The notes under the pieces were generated by a model. That model was given only the letters and a program-made list of their open reading frames with translations, ran no database searches and had not been told where the DNA came from. A DNA stretch of 64,000 bases, taken from the NCBI GenBank assembly GCA_020112395.1, contig JACCEK010000001.1, forward strand, positions 496,001 to 560,000, given 5' to 3'. Origin of the DNA: Aerococcaceae bacterium DSM 111021. GTDB lineage: Bacteria; Bacillota; Bacilli; Lactobacillales; Aerococcaceae. Below are positions 40,967-50,360 of the stretch, piece after piece (position 1 is the first letter of the stretch; every line of letters begins with the position of its first letter). Position numbers and translations under genes: made by a program.

Positions 40967-41944
40967 CTACTTCATTACTTCTTTAATAACTCGCATGGCA
41001 TTTTGATAAGCTAACTTTTCAATCGTTCCATAATCCCATCCAGCATGCCATAAAGAATCAAATAAAAGGTTCATCTTATCTGGTCCATTAATTTCTAAGT
41101 CACCACTTATTCCATCAAAATCTGTTCCTATCGAAATGACTTCAGCCCCGCCAATATTACGGATATGGTTTAAATGCTCAATCATTGATTTAATAGTAGA
41201 CTTATCCTGTGTGATGTCTTTATTTAAAAGATTTCCAAAGAAGTTCAAACCAATTACTCCACCTGAATTAGCAATTTTTTTAATCATATCATCCGTGAGG
41301 TTACGAGAATGTGGTGAAATTGATCTTGCATTAGAATGACTCGCAACAATTGGCTTTGTTGACGTTTCGATTACATCATAGAAGCCCCCGTCGGAAAGAT
41401 GCGATACATCTATCACCATGCCTAAACTATTCATTAATTCCACCACTTCAAATCCAAATTTCTTTAAACCTTTTCGCATATCATTTTTGTCTAAACTATT
41501 CGGATACCCTATCGCATTTTCATGATTCCACGTTAGTGTCATCAATCTAAAGCCCATGTCGTATAGTTCTTCCAACCGATTCAAGTCTTGACCAATCGGT
41601 CTACCATCTTCTAATGTCAAAAAGATTGAAATACGATTTGCCATCTGATTACTAGCTAGCGTCTCATAGTTTGTCGCTAATTGAATGCTATTACTGTATG
41701 ATTTAAGCCCTTTGTGTAAGTGTTGATATAATTCATCAATATACTCTTTATCGCTTATCACAGGTCGATTTAACCCTTTGAATATTGCTTCATTCAACAT
41801 AAAAACAGCTAAAAATTGTGCCATCGCACCACCCTGACTTAAACGTTGAATATCGAGATGAGTTTGTGAGTTTTGCATTAATGAATCTACACCTGTCAAA
41901 GAAGTATGCATTAGTGTATCTGCGTGTAAATCAATGAATTTCAT
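40967..41944 (-). CDS. Membrane-dipeptidase family (M19) peptidase
   Basis: A 325-residue zinc peptidase of the renal dipeptidase family (M19), cytoplasmic here as no signal peptide is present. Zinc ligands can be placed: HAD in FIDLHADTLMH, glutamate in TLEDGRPIG, histidines in VIDVSHLSDGGF and VASHSNARSISPHSRNLTD, and the late aspartate in VISIGTDFDG. It cleaves dipeptides, including L-D and D-containing ones in some members. It is 16 bases after the M20 dipeptidase gene; the pair probably serves peptide use or murein recycling. Confidence 0.9.
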   Translation of the reverse strand: MKFIDLHADTLMHTSLTGVDSLMQNSQTHLDIQRLSQGGAMAQFLAVFMLNEAIFKGLNRPVISDKEYIDELYQHLHKGLKSYSNSIQLATNYETLASNQMANRISIFLTLEDGRPIGQDLNRLEELYDMGFRLMTLTWNHENAIGYPNSLDKNDMRKGLKKFGFEVVELMNSLGMVIDVSHLSDGGFYDVIETSTKPIVASHSNARSISPHSRNLTDDMIKKIANSGGVIGLNFFGNLLNKDITQDKSTIKSMIEHLNHIRNIGGAEVISIGTDFDGISGDLEINGPDKMNLLFDSLWHAGWDYGTIEKLAYQNAMRVIKEVMK

Positions 41945-41960
41945 TCAATCTTCCTTCTTT

Positions 41961-43328
41961 CTATAATTGACTTAATCGAACCATCGCATCTGTAAGTGCT
42001 CCTACAATTGTTGGTATTGCTGTCAAATTAAAATATTCATCAGCTTGATGAGCCCGGTTTTCCATACCATCATTCAGGTAAGTTGTCCCAAACGCTACTC
42101 CAACGCCTTGGAATAATTTTGCGTAAGTAATTCCTCCACTATAAAAGGCTGGCTGATTCTCACCTATCCATAAATCATATACATCCAATAATTGACTAAC
42201 ATATGGACTATCTAAGGATACTTCCGTTGGTGGGAAATGGAAATGATTTCCAATTGAAAATTCTGGGAATTTACTTTCAAGTGTCTCCTGTAATTGATCT
42301 TTGGTTACAGGATTTGGAAAGCGGATGTCCACAACTAATCGCATATGACCATTTGTTAAGTGACATTGCGATGGATTTACAGTTGGTGAGCCCATAGGTT
42401 CATAATGCGGTTTTAAATCAAGCCCAGCGCCATTGTAATCATTAAACGCATCATTAAATGCTACTGCCCATTCATCATTCAATTCTTCATCAAGCAACTT
42501 AAATAAGTGTGCTAGCGCATTTTCACCCAACTCTGGTTTTGAGCTATGTGCCGATTTCCCGTAAATTGTTAAACTATTACCAACTAACGCATGCTTGAAT
42601 GTTATATTATCTAAAGCTTGGCTTACTTTTTCTAAAGCATCATCTTTAAGTTGTACATCTACGCGATCATTAATGGCATTTTCCGAGTTGAAAGTCTCAA
42701 TTGTATCAACAATCGTTGAAGCAACAGGTCCCTCTAATGAGAATGCCGCATCTCCTTTTTCACCAAGTGTCACTTGGAATGATGCATCTGGTGTGAACAT
42801 AAAATTAGGCAACCCATTCTGTTCAACATAATAAATAATATCTTCGAAAGAGCTTTCTTCATCAGTTCCCACTACAATGCGTAAATTATGTGATAAATGC
42901 AATCCTAGATCTCTTATAAGTAGTAAAGAAATATACGAAAGCCATACTGATGCTTTCATATCTTGGGCTCCACGTGCGTATAGTAAATCTCCTACTATCT
43001 CAGCACCAAATGGATCGTAATTCCATCCGGCCCCAACAGATACAACATCCATATGTCCTACCACATCAATACGTTGATCTGTAGGTTCCGTTGCTGGAAG
43101 TTCAATGACTAAATACTGCCCTTTATCAATAAATGTTTCAAAGCCGTCTTTATCAGCTCGTTCTTTCATCCATGCTAGACCCTTAGCTATTCCTGCACCA
43201 TACGGCGCTTCTTCAGAAACGGTTTTGGGTTCAAAAACCGTTGGTATTTTCAGTAACTGAACCATCCCTTCAATGATCATTGAATTATTTTCTTCTGTCC
43301 ATTGTTTAATTTGTTTTGATAAATCCAT
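41961..43328 (-). CDS. M20-family dipeptidase, PepV/Sapep-like
   Basis: A 455-residue di-zinc peptidase. Metal ligands are visible: histidine in VVGHMDVVS, aspartate in ARGAQDMKAS, the catalytic and ligand glutamates in GTDEESSFED, aspartate in FTPDASFQV and histidine in ENRAHQADE. An inserted lid domain (about 195-330) with GNSLTIYGKSAHSSKPE is typical. PepV-type enzymes hydrolyse broad dipeptides, including beta-Ala-His. First gene of an operon with the M19 peptidase and the DUF1054 gene. Confidence 0.88.
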   Translation of the reverse strand: MDLSKQIKQWTEENNSMIIEGMVQLLKIPTVFEPKTVSEEAPYGAGIAKGLAWMKERADKDGFETFIDKGQYLVIELPATEPTDQRIDVVGHMDVVSVGAGWNYDPFGAEIVGDLLYARGAQDMKASVWLSYISLLLIRDLGLHLSHNLRIVVGTDEESSFEDIIYYVEQNGLPNFMFTPDASFQVTLGEKGDAAFSLEGPVASTIVDTIETFNSENAINDRVDVQLKDDALEKVSQALDNITFKHALVGNSLTIYGKSAHSSKPELGENALAHLFKLLDEELNDEWAVAFNDAFNDYNGAGLDLKPHYEPMGSPTVNPSQCHLTNGHMRLVVDIRFPNPVTKDQLQETLESKFPEFSIGNHFHFPPTEVSLDSPYVSQLLDVYDLWIGENQPAFYSGGITYAKLFQGVGVAFGTTYLNDGMENRAHQADEYFNLTAIPTIVGALTDAMVRLSQL

Positions 43329-43423
43329 CTATTCAAATCCTCCTGTATAAAATAATACCTTATTTTAAAAATTATTTATTATCTATATTAGTGTAACATA
43401 GTCATAATTATTATTATAAAAAA

Positions 43424-43451
43424 GAACCGTAAGTAGTATTACAAACGGTTC
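43424..43451 (-). terminator. Terminator after the substrate-binding protein genes
   Basis: GAACCGT (43424-43430) pairs with ACGGTTC (43445-43451), followed by T residues on the minus strand. Confidence 0.8.
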
Positions 43452-43466
43452 CTTGTATATCTTACA

Positions 43467-44270
43467 TTAAATTAATTCAATGTATTTTTCGATTAACTCT
43501 TCATACTCGCCGCTTTCAACCATTTCTTCAATAACTCCATCAATAACTTCTAATAAGTCTTCATTATCTTTGTTGATAATAACTGATTGACCCGTTTGAG
43601 CCTCTTCATCAACGAACGGGAATGATTCCAGAAGAACTAATTTGTCCTCATTTTGTTTTATAAATTGAGCAGCAGCTACCTCATCAAGTAACACAGCATC
43701 GATACGATTTGTTAATAATGATTGGATTAAATCGTTATTTTTGCCTAATGAAGTTAAATCAGCATCTGGAAATTCACTCGAAATAATCCCTTCTTGAATT
43801 GATGCTTTTTGTGCTCCTAGACGTTTCTCACCAAAAGCCGAAGCATCTTGAAACTGATCTACATCTTCAGCACGAACGACAAAATAATCTGTTGTTTCAT
43901 AATAAGGTGTTGAAAAATCAACTTGATTTGCACGGTCCTCAGTATAACCCATTCCAGCAATTAGAATATCAACGCGGTTTGTCATTAATGAAGGGATTAA
44001 ACCATCAAAGCCCATATTTTCAATGACTAATTCAACGCCCAACTCATCAGCAATTTCTTGAGCTAAGTCGATATCAGCTCCAATAATTTCTTCTTTACCA
44101 TCTTCAATGGAAACCCATTCGAATGGTGGGTAATCAGCTGACGTTCCAACGACCAATTGCCCTTTTTCTTTAATACTTTCGAGTGTAGTTTGAGCATTCA
44201 CATTTGTTAATGGGAATACGATTGATGCTGCAAGCAACATTATTGTTAAATATTTAATTAATTTTTTCAT
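43467..44270 (-). CDS. Family 3 amino-acid substrate-binding protein, no lipobox
   Basis: A 267-residue polar amino-acid binding protein: signal peptide to about residue 26 (TNVNAQ), then LESIKEKGQLVVGTSADYPPFEWV, GADIDLAQEIADELGVELVIENMGFDGLIPSLMTNRVDILIAGMGYTEDR and a second lobe. The family is usually a lipoprotein in Gram-positive bacteria, but no cysteine is present at the cleavage site. Its closest relative is the gene 40 bases upstream, so it arose by tandem duplication. No permease or ATPase gene follows. Confidence 0.9.
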   Translation of the reverse strand: MKKLIKYLTIMLLAASIVFPLTNVNAQTTLESIKEKGQLVVGTSADYPPFEWVSIEDGKEEIIGADIDLAQEIADELGVELVIENMGFDGLIPSLMTNRVDILIAGMGYTEDRANQVDFSTPYYETTDYFVVRAEDVDQFQDASAFGEKRLGAQKASIQEGIISSEFPDADLTSLGKNNDLIQSLLTNRIDAVLLDEVAAAQFIKQNEDKLVLLESFPFVDEEAQTGQSVIINKDNEDLLEVIDGVIEEMVESGEYEELIEKYIELI

Positions 44271-44309
44271 AGTTATACCTCCTAGTATCGTCGAACGATA
44301 TACTTTTTA

Positions 44310-45134
44310 CTATTCTGCTGCTGCTTCTGATGATTCAGCATTTAATTCAGTATTTTTAGTAACAATCTCTTCCATTTGTCCAGATTCTTTTACATCTGCA
44401 ATCACTTTATTAATGACTTCCATTAATTCAGTGTTATCTTTGGCTGTTACTATTGCGAATCCTTCGCTTTCTTCTTCAACTTGGATATCTTCCATTAATA
44501 CAATTGCATCGCTGTTTAAGTTAACAAACTCTTCTACTACGATTCCATCCATTAATACTGCATCTACACGCTTCGCTTTAATTGCTTCAATTAAATCACC
44601 ATTTTTGTTCATTGATACTAACTCAGCATCCGGTAATAATTCTTTTAATAAATTTTCTTGAATTGTTCCTTTTTGAACTCCAATTTTTAGATTGGCGAAG
44701 TCTTCTAATGATTCGAAATCTCCTTCTTGTCCGATTGGAACGACAAATTTACTATTTGTCTCATAGTAAACTTCTGAGAAATCAACTTGTTCAGCACGTT
44801 CTTCTGAATAAGTTACCCCTGCTAGTACAACATCAACACGACCAGAACTTACTGATGGGATTAATCCATCAAACGATGTATCTTCGATGACAAGTTCTAC
44901 ACCAATCTCGTCGGCAATTAATTGAGCTAAATCTGCATCAATCCCCACAATTTGTGCTTCACCACCATCTAAGATTACCCATTCGAATGGAGGGAAATCC
45001 GCACTCGTTCCCATAACTAATTCACCAGATTCCTGAATATCAGCTAATGTTTTTTGTGCTTGAACTGGACTCATAGAAGCAAATAAACTCAATACCATTA
45101 CGAATGTTAGAAATACTTTTACCATTTTTTTCAT
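44310..45134 (-). CDS. Family 3 amino-acid substrate-binding protein, no lipobox, T-box controlled
   Basis: A 274-residue binding protein paralogous to its downstream neighbour: signal peptide ending MSPVQAQ, then LADIQESGELVMGTSADFPPFEWV, GIDADLAQLIADEIGVELVIEDTSFDGLIPSVSSGRVDVVLAGVTYSEERAEQVDFS. Again there is no lipobox cysteine. The start at 45134 follows AAGGAG; the frame is open to 45170. The T-box leader upstream reads, by my alignment, as arginine-specific, which fits an arginine or basic amino-acid binder. No permease gene is adjacent. Confidence 0.9.
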   Translation of the reverse strand: MKKMVKVFLTFVMVLSLFASMSPVQAQKTLADIQESGELVMGTSADFPPFEWVILDGGEAQIVGIDADLAQLIADEIGVELVIEDTSFDGLIPSVSSGRVDVVLAGVTYSEERAEQVDFSEVYYETNSKFVVPIGQEGDFESLEDFANLKIGVQKGTIQENLLKELLPDAELVSMNKNGDLIEAIKAKRVDAVLMDGIVVEEFVNLNSDAIVLMEDIQVEEESEGFAIVTAKDNTELMEVINKVIADVKESGQMEEIVTKNTELNAESSEAAAE

Positions 45135-45189
45135 TTTAATTTCTCCTTTTATATATAATTCACTTTGCAATTTGACTGTTAAAAACTAA

Positions 45190-45467
45190 ATTCTGAATAC
45201 AAAAGTATACAAAAAAACCGTCCCTAGTTCTTTCGAACATAGAGACGGGTTTGAGACCGCGGTACCACTCTAGTTAATAACTCTAGATAATCTAGAGTCA
45301 TTCCCTCTAATTGTTAACGCTCAGATAGCGAAGCAAGCTACTTATTCACTTGCCTGTCTCATAAGTGCGGTTCAACAATCATCCAACGGCAAGCTTCCAC
45401 TCTGTCTTACCTCGCTTTGATGTTTTAATTGTCTACTCTCTTAATCTCAGACTTAATTTATTAACTT
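45190..45467 (-). ncRNA. T-box riboswitch, specifier read as CGC (Arg)
   Basis: On the minus strand the T-box core AGAGTGGTACCGCGG (45257-45271) is followed by a terminator hairpin, CCGTCTCTA with TAGGGACGG, and seven T residues. Stem I has the AGAGTA loop-E strand, the helix GACAAT/ATTGTT and a specifier strand GAA-C-CGC-A before CTTA. The same GAA-N-codon-purine spacing gives GTA in the valS leader, as expected, so CGC (45367-45369, arginine) is the best reading here; CCG (Pro) is the alternative. Confidence 0.88.
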
Positions 45468-45473
45468 GAACCG

Positions 45474-45502
45474 ATTTTAGCAATTCTTTTAAGATAAGTC
45501 AA
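45474..45502 (-). promoter_or_regulatory. Promoter of the T-box/binding-protein operon
   Basis: TTGACT (45497-45502), a 17-base spacer and TAAAAT (45474-45479) on the minus strand, a few bases before the start of T-box stem I. Confidence 0.78.
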
Positions 45503-45570
45503 TACTTTTTCGCCATTTCATTAAAAATATATTCATAATATTGTTTTTTCTATCATCGTTTTCTAATTTA

Positions 45571-46113
45571 CTAGAAAATGATGTAGTCTTCATATCCTAA
45601 CCAATTCAATAAACTTCGTGTTGGGAAATAAAGAATAATTGCCATAACAACATTGAATATTAATGTTGGGCTCAATCTAGATACTAAAAAGCTTGTCATA
45701 GACATCATCGATGTCCCTATTTCGTTATAAAAGACATAGACTAAGACATCGAGTATCACAACACCTACAATAAATAACATTGCATGAAATAGCATTTTTT
45801 TTGGGAAATATACTTTAACTTTAGTTATTAAATATGCAATGATGAAATAAAGCGTAGCATAAACACCTAATACGGTCGTATTATATGAATCATAAAATAA
45901 TCCGAATATAAAACTGTACATCAAAATATTACTTTCACGGAAATAAAAGGCAAAGGTCACAACATAATACAATGTAATGTGAGAAACAATAACCTGCCCG
46001 TGCCCTAAAAAGGCTGAAGGGAATATTGCTGGTAGAGCAGCATCAATAATTGTTGTTAGAAATAAAACTAAAGGTATAGTCCATTTTAATCTTTGCCAAC
46101 GATTGATTCTCAT
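45571..46113 (-). CDS. mreD: Rod-shape determining protein MreD
   Basis: A 180-residue integral membrane protein with five to six hydrophobic helices, matching MreD in size, position and the segment LTTIIDAALPAIFPSAFLGHGQVIVSHITLYYVVTFAFYF. It links the MreB filaments to the cell-wall elongation machinery. It follows mreC with no gap and is the last gene of mreBCD. The sequence family is weakly conserved, so position carries much of the call. Confidence 0.9.
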   Translation of the reverse strand: MRINRWQRLKWTIPLVLFLTTIIDAALPAIFPSAFLGHGQVIVSHITLYYVVTFAFYFRESNILMYSFIFGLFYDSYNTTVLGVYATLYFIIAYLITKVKVYFPKKMLFHAMLFIVGVVILDVLVYVFYNEIGTSMMSMTSFLVSRLSPTLIFNVVMAIILYFPTRSLLNWLGYEDYIIF

Positions 46114-46953
46114 CTACTCACTCTGCCCTTCGCCGATGATTACTGTTACAAAACGAATATCAGTCATTTCTCCAGCAGGCTCAATTTCTACTACTTGAAA
46201 TAGTCCGTAATCATCCATATAAGATTCAGCAACTTCTCCAATTAATAATGTTGCAGGAGTGATTCCACCTAAACCAGATGTAATAACCATATCACCTTGT
46301 GCAACTTCTGCAGCTGGATCGACTTGTGTCATCTTATAATTTCCAGTTCGAGGATCATAAGAGCTCAAAATACCATTCGCTGATGAATCACCTTGTGTTT
46401 GAATTCGAGCCGAGACCATACTTTCGGATTGTTGTTGTGTTGTTAATAACATTACTTTTGAACTAGTTGGGTTAACTTCAACAATACGTCCAATTAAACC
46501 ATTACCAGCCATGACAGACATGTCTTTTCTGATTCCCTCATTCGAACCAACATTGATCGTTAATGTTTCCATCCATTGGTCTGGGTTTCTAGAGATAACA
46601 GTTGCATTTACACGAGTAAAATCACTTAATGTTTCTGATAAGTTTAATTCTTGACGCATTTTTTCGTTTTCAGTCTCCAAATCAGCAATTCTTACTTGTA
46701 ACTCGTCAATCTCACTGATTTTAGATTTTAAACTTTGATTTTCCTCAAATGTATTTATTAACTCATCGACTGAGTTCACAAAATTTACGACAATATTTAC
46801 AGGGGCAGAGAATACTCTACCTACCCATGCGCCGGTTTCATTGACTGCACTACTGACAACATTAGTAGTTCCATTATTCAGTGAAAAGAATACCAATGAA
46901 ATTACGGCAATACTAGAGATAAGCAATCCGATTAATTTCTTATTATTTAACAT
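46114..46953 (-). CDS. mreC: Rod-shape determining protein MreC
   Basis: A 279-residue protein with one N-terminal membrane helix (about residues 7-25), a coiled coil (60-110, ENQSLKSKISEIDELQVRIADLETENEKMRQEL) and the beta-rich outer domain with VISRNPDQWMETLTINVGSNEGIRKDMSVMAGNGLIGRIVEV and the ITSGLGGITPATLLIGEV motif. It scaffolds the elongasome outside the membrane. It lies 27 bases after mreB and abuts mreD. Confidence 0.95.
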   Translation of the reverse strand: MLNNKKLIGLLISSIAVISLVFFSLNNGTTNVVSSAVNETGAWVGRVFSAPVNIVVNFVNSVDELINTFEENQSLKSKISEIDELQVRIADLETENEKMRQELNLSETLSDFTRVNATVISRNPDQWMETLTINVGSNEGIRKDMSVMAGNGLIGRIVEVNPTSSKVMLLTTQQQSESMVSARIQTQGDSSANGILSSYDPRTGNYKMTQVDPAAEVAQGDMVITSGLGGITPATLLIGEVAESYMDDYGLFQVVEIEPAGEMTDIRFVTVIIGEGQSE

Positions 46954-46980
46954 TCATTCCTCTTCCTTACCTAAAAAACT

Positions 46981-48000
46981 CTAGCGTGAACGACGCTCGT
47001 GTTCTTTACCTTGTTTATTTAATTCTTTTAGCATCTTTCCTGCACCAATTGCAACACTATCCAACGGTATCTTAGATAAGTGTACTGGAATACCAATCTC
47101 ATCATACAATCTTTCTGGTAGACGCTTCAATAATGCGCCACCACCTGACAAGACAATACCAGATTCCATAATATCAGCGGACAGTTCAGGCTTTGTAACT
47201 TCTAGGACTTGTTTAATTGAAGTTACAATCATTGAAATGACTTCATCTAATGCTTCAGAAATCACTTTTGCATAGATGATACGTTCATCAGGCACACCCG
47301 TTGCGATATTACGACCTTTGACTACCATCTTATCATTTTTATCATATTCAGTAAATTTAGCATTACCAATTTCGATCTTTAATGCTTCAGCTTCACCATA
47401 TCCGATTGCTAATTGATAATTTTCTCGCACATATGCTTGAATCGCTTCATTCATTCGATTCCCACCAGCACGCGATGTAATATCATCAACCACTTCTCCA
47501 TATGAGATAGTCGCGACATCAGTCGTACCACCACCAATATCCACCACCATCTTACCGCGTGGCTCTGATATAGATAAGTCAGCTCCTAACGCTGCTGCAA
47601 ATGGTTCTTCAATAATCATCGCTCTTGAAATACCTAAGTCTTTGATTGCGTCAATCATTGCACGTCTTTCAACTTTAGATATATTACTAGGCACACAGAT
47701 AACAACTTCTGGCCGCGAAAAAGATCGATGAACTGCTTGTTTAATATAATGAGATAACATTTGTTTTGTTAACTCAAAGTTTGCAATCACACCGTCACGC
47801 ATCGGACGAATAATTTCATATTTGTCAGAGGTTCTTCCAACTAATTGTTCAGCCTCTTTTCCAAAAGCAACAATCTCACCTGTCGCAATTTGCTTAGCAA
47901 CTATGGAAGGTTCCCTAAGTGCAATACCTTTTTTCTCAATATAAATGATGGTATTAGCGGTTCCCAGGTCAATGCCGAGTCTTTGTTTATTCCAAAACAT
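46981..48000 (-). CDS. mreB: Rod-shape determining protein MreB
   Basis: A 339-residue bacterial actin. Nucleotide-site motifs are LGIDLGTANTIIYIEKKGI, VVDIGGGTTDVATISYG, SRAGGNRMNEAI and ESGIVLSGGGALLKRLP. The start at 48000 (MFWNKQRLGIDLG) has GGAGGG six bases upstream; the frame is open for 44 more codons that are not translated. First gene of mreBCD. In many Firmicutes it directly follows radC, but here an aldehyde dehydrogenase and a csp gene lie between. Confidence 0.96.
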   Translation of the reverse strand: MFWNKQRLGIDLGTANTIIYIEKKGIALREPSIVAKQIATGEIVAFGKEAEQLVGRTSDKYEIIRPMRDGVIANFELTKQMLSHYIKQAVHRSFSRPEVVICVPSNISKVERRAMIDAIKDLGISRAMIIEEPFAAALGADLSISEPRGKMVVDIGGGTTDVATISYGEVVDDITSRAGGNRMNEAIQAYVRENYQLAIGYGEAEALKIEIGNAKFTEYDKNDKMVVKGRNIATGVPDERIIYAKVISEALDEVISMIVTSIKQVLEVTKPELSADIMESGIVLSGGGALLKRLPERLYDEIGIPVHLSKIPLDSVAIGAGKMLKELNKQGKEHERRSR

Positions 48001-48376
48001 TGCATTCCCTCCTTTTGACAAGAATATAACATACCAAAACATTATAGCAAATCCATTGGTCAAAAAGCTACCAATCTTCACACTCTTAATAAAATTATAT
48101 AAGTTATTTTTGAATTGTAAACAAAATATCAATGAATAACAATAACTTCTTTTACGTTCCTACATTTTACATGGAAAAGTGATCACGATGTGTAAAAAAA
48201 GAGCCTTCACACATTTTGGTATCAAGACGACAGCCAAAATGATTTTCTGGAGACATTCAACTATGTTTACCGAACCATTCTCACTAAAATAAGTGTAATA
48301 GAATTGTCAGTTTTTCACATCTTATCAATTGCAAACAAAAAGCACACTTATCTGTTAAATACGTGTGCTAATAAAA
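48001..48376. other. mreB upstream region with an inverted repeat and the ALDH terminator
   Basis: No gene is seen. CATTTTGG (48212-48219) and CCAAAATG (48234-48241) form an 8-bp inverted repeat followed on the minus strand by GGCTC and a seven-T run (48195-48201), so it could end transcription ahead of mreB. AGCACAC (48341-48347) with GTGTGCT (48363-48369) forms the terminator of the aldehyde dehydrogenase gene, with a T run beyond it on the minus strand. Confidence 0.6.
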
Positions 48377-49780
48377 CTATTTAAAAATCGCTTTTATTTC
48401 TAAGTAATCTTCAATGCCGTAGTGGCCTTTTTCACGGCCAACTCCTGATTGTTTGTACCCACCAAACGGAGCAGCATTACTTACTTTCGCTCCATTAATT
48501 ATAACATTCCCTGTCCTAAGTTGACGAGCTACTTCTAACGCTTCCTCAGCTGGACCAACGACTGCTCCACCTAAACCATATTCTGAGTCGTTCGCAATTC
48601 GAATCGCTTCTTCTACATCTTTATATGTAATGACAACAAGAACTGGGCCAAATATTTCTTCTTGAGCGATTGTCATATCATTTGAGACATTGACAAAAAC
48701 GGTTGGTTCAACAAAGTAACCTTTACGGTCAATTGCATTCCCACCAATTAATATTTCAGCACCTTCTTGTTTTCCTTTTTCAATATATTCTAAAACTGTT
48801 TCTTTTTGCCCCTTAGATACAAGTGGGCCTACAACAGTCTCTTTATCGTTTGGATCGCCTACTTTTGCACTCTTTACATACTCAATTAGGGCTGATTTTA
48901 CTTCTTCAAGTTCAACTTCGGGAACTAGTAAGCGAGTTAGTGCTGAACACGATTGGCCAGTATTATTCGCAACGGTATCCATCGATGTTTTAACAGCTGT
49001 TTGTAAATCACCACCTTTTAAGTATACTAAGGCTGATTTACCTCCTAATTCTAGGACGAGCTTCTTGATTCCGTGCTTCGCTTTGTCAAATAGACTACTA
49101 CCAACATCAGTCGATCCAGTAAATGAAATTAAGCCCACATCTTTATGTCCTGCTAAGTAATCACCCATATCACTACCGCTTCCGGTAATTAAGTTAAATA
49201 CACCTTTTGGTAAGCCAACATCATCAATAATCTCGGCCAATAACATTGCTGTAATTGGCGTATCCGAAGCTGGTTTTACAACAACTGTGTTACCTGCGAG
49301 AAGCGCTGGAGTCAGTTTACGTTGAATTTGATTCAATGGATAGTTCCAAGGCGTGATGGCGGCTACGACACCTACACCTTCTTTAACTATTGTCGCATTC
49401 TCTATCTCTTCAGTGAATTCAAAATGATCTAATGACGCTACAGATGCTTCAAGTTCTTCTGCTGAGCGAATAACTTGCGAGTATTCACTAAAACTACGCG
49501 CAGATCCTAATTCAGCAATAACAGAATCAGTTATCTCTTCCGCTCGATCACGAATACCTTTGCCTATTTTTAGTACATACTCCGCTCGCTCTTTTGGTGT
49601 TAAGGCGTTCCAAGAAGGAAATGCATCTTTTGCTGCAGATACCGCCTTATTTGCATCTTCTTGATTCCCTATTGGAACTTGTGCGATTACCTCCTCTGTT
49701 GTGGGGTTTATAACATCTTTTTTCTCTGAACTCTGGCTATCGGTCCAAGCACCATTAATATACATTTTATACGTTTTCAA
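48377..49780 (-). CDS. NAD(P)-dependent aldehyde dehydrogenase
   Basis: A 467-residue aldehyde dehydrogenase. Motifs are MYINGAWTDSQS, ITPWNYPLNQI, the cofactor loop ISFTGSTDVGSSLF, the catalytic glutamate in LVLELGGKSALVY, the catalytic cysteine in NTGQSCSALTRLLVP, and EIFGPVLVV. The substrate cannot be read from sequence. The start is put at the TTG at 49780 because AAAGGAG lies eight bases before it; the ATG at 49801 in the same frame has only a weak site and remains possible. It is monocistronic. Confidence 0.88.
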   Translation of the reverse strand: MKTYKMYINGAWTDSQSSEKKDVINPTTEEVIAQVPIGNQEDANKAVSAAKDAFPSWNALTPKERAEYVLKIGKGIRDRAEEITDSVIAELGSARSFSEYSQVIRSAEELEASVASLDHFEFTEEIENATIVKEGVGVVAAITPWNYPLNQIQRKLTPALLAGNTVVVKPASDTPITAMLLAEIIDDVGLPKGVFNLITGSGSDMGDYLAGHKDVGLISFTGSTDVGSSLFDKAKHGIKKLVLELGGKSALVYLKGGDLQTAVKTSMDTVANNTGQSCSALTRLLVPEVELEEVKSALIEYVKSAKVGDPNDKETVVGPLVSKGQKETVLEYIEKGKQEGAEILIGGNAIDRKGYFVEPTVFVNVSNDMTIAQEEIFGPVLVVITYKDVEEAIRIANDSEYGLGGAVVGPAEEALEVARQLRTGNVIINGAKVSNAAPFGGYKQSGVGREKGHYGIEDYLEIKAIFK

Positions 49781-49936
49781 TTTACTTTCTCCTTTCGCCA
49801 TTCACTTCACACCATGTCACTATATTGTGCAAATTTAAATGAATACCACTATAAATATAATGACTATTTATTTTCGCTTTATATAAACTAGTTTATCATC
49901 GTAACCACTTACATTCAATTTATATGCATGCAAAAA

Positions 49937-49963
49937 AAGCTCAAGACTCGTTGTCTTGAGCTT
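49937..49963 (-). terminator. Terminator of the cold-shock gene
   Basis: AAGCTCAAGAC (49937-49947) and GTCTTGAGCTT (49953-49963) form a perfect 11-bp stem with a five-base loop, then a T run on the minus strand. Confidence 0.9.
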
Positions 49964-50004
49964 AACTCTCTAAAGAGTTTTAACTTGCTTGTTGTTAACG
50001 AAAA

Positions 50005-50205
50005 TTAGATTTTGTTAACATTTGCTGCTTGTGGTCCACGAGCTCCATCTTCAATATCAAAAGTCACTTCTTGACCTTCTTCTAAAGATTTGAATCCATC
50101 ACCTTGGATTGCTGAGAAATGTACGAATACGTCTGCATCTCCGTCGCGTTCGATGAAACCGAACCCTTTACCAGCGTCAAACCATTTTACTTTTCCTTCT
50201 GCCAT
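50005..50205 (-). CDS. Cold-shock protein
   Basis: A 66-residue single OB-fold RNA chaperone. The RNP motifs are KGFGFIE and DVFVHFSAI, with [20 protein letters not shown] at the end. The start at 50205 (MAEGKVKWF) leaves eight bases to AGGAGG; the ATG six bases earlier is too close to that site. Upstream, 50212-50360 forms an AT-rich 5' leader, as usual for csp genes. Confidence 0.95.
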   Translation of the reverse strand: MAEGKVKWFDAGKGFGFIERDGDADVFVHFSAIQGDGFKSLEEGQEVTFDIEDGARGPQAANVNKI

Positions 50206-50360
50206 TTTCATAGCCTCCTCTTCGTGCCTAGCACATGTATTATATTCTTGCTGATGGTACGAATCGAATTTTTAAAATCTTTCTTACCTCTGACAAAAAC
50301 ATATGTTAATATTATCACAATGTGAAAAAAATGCAATATTTTTACATTTTATATTAAAAT

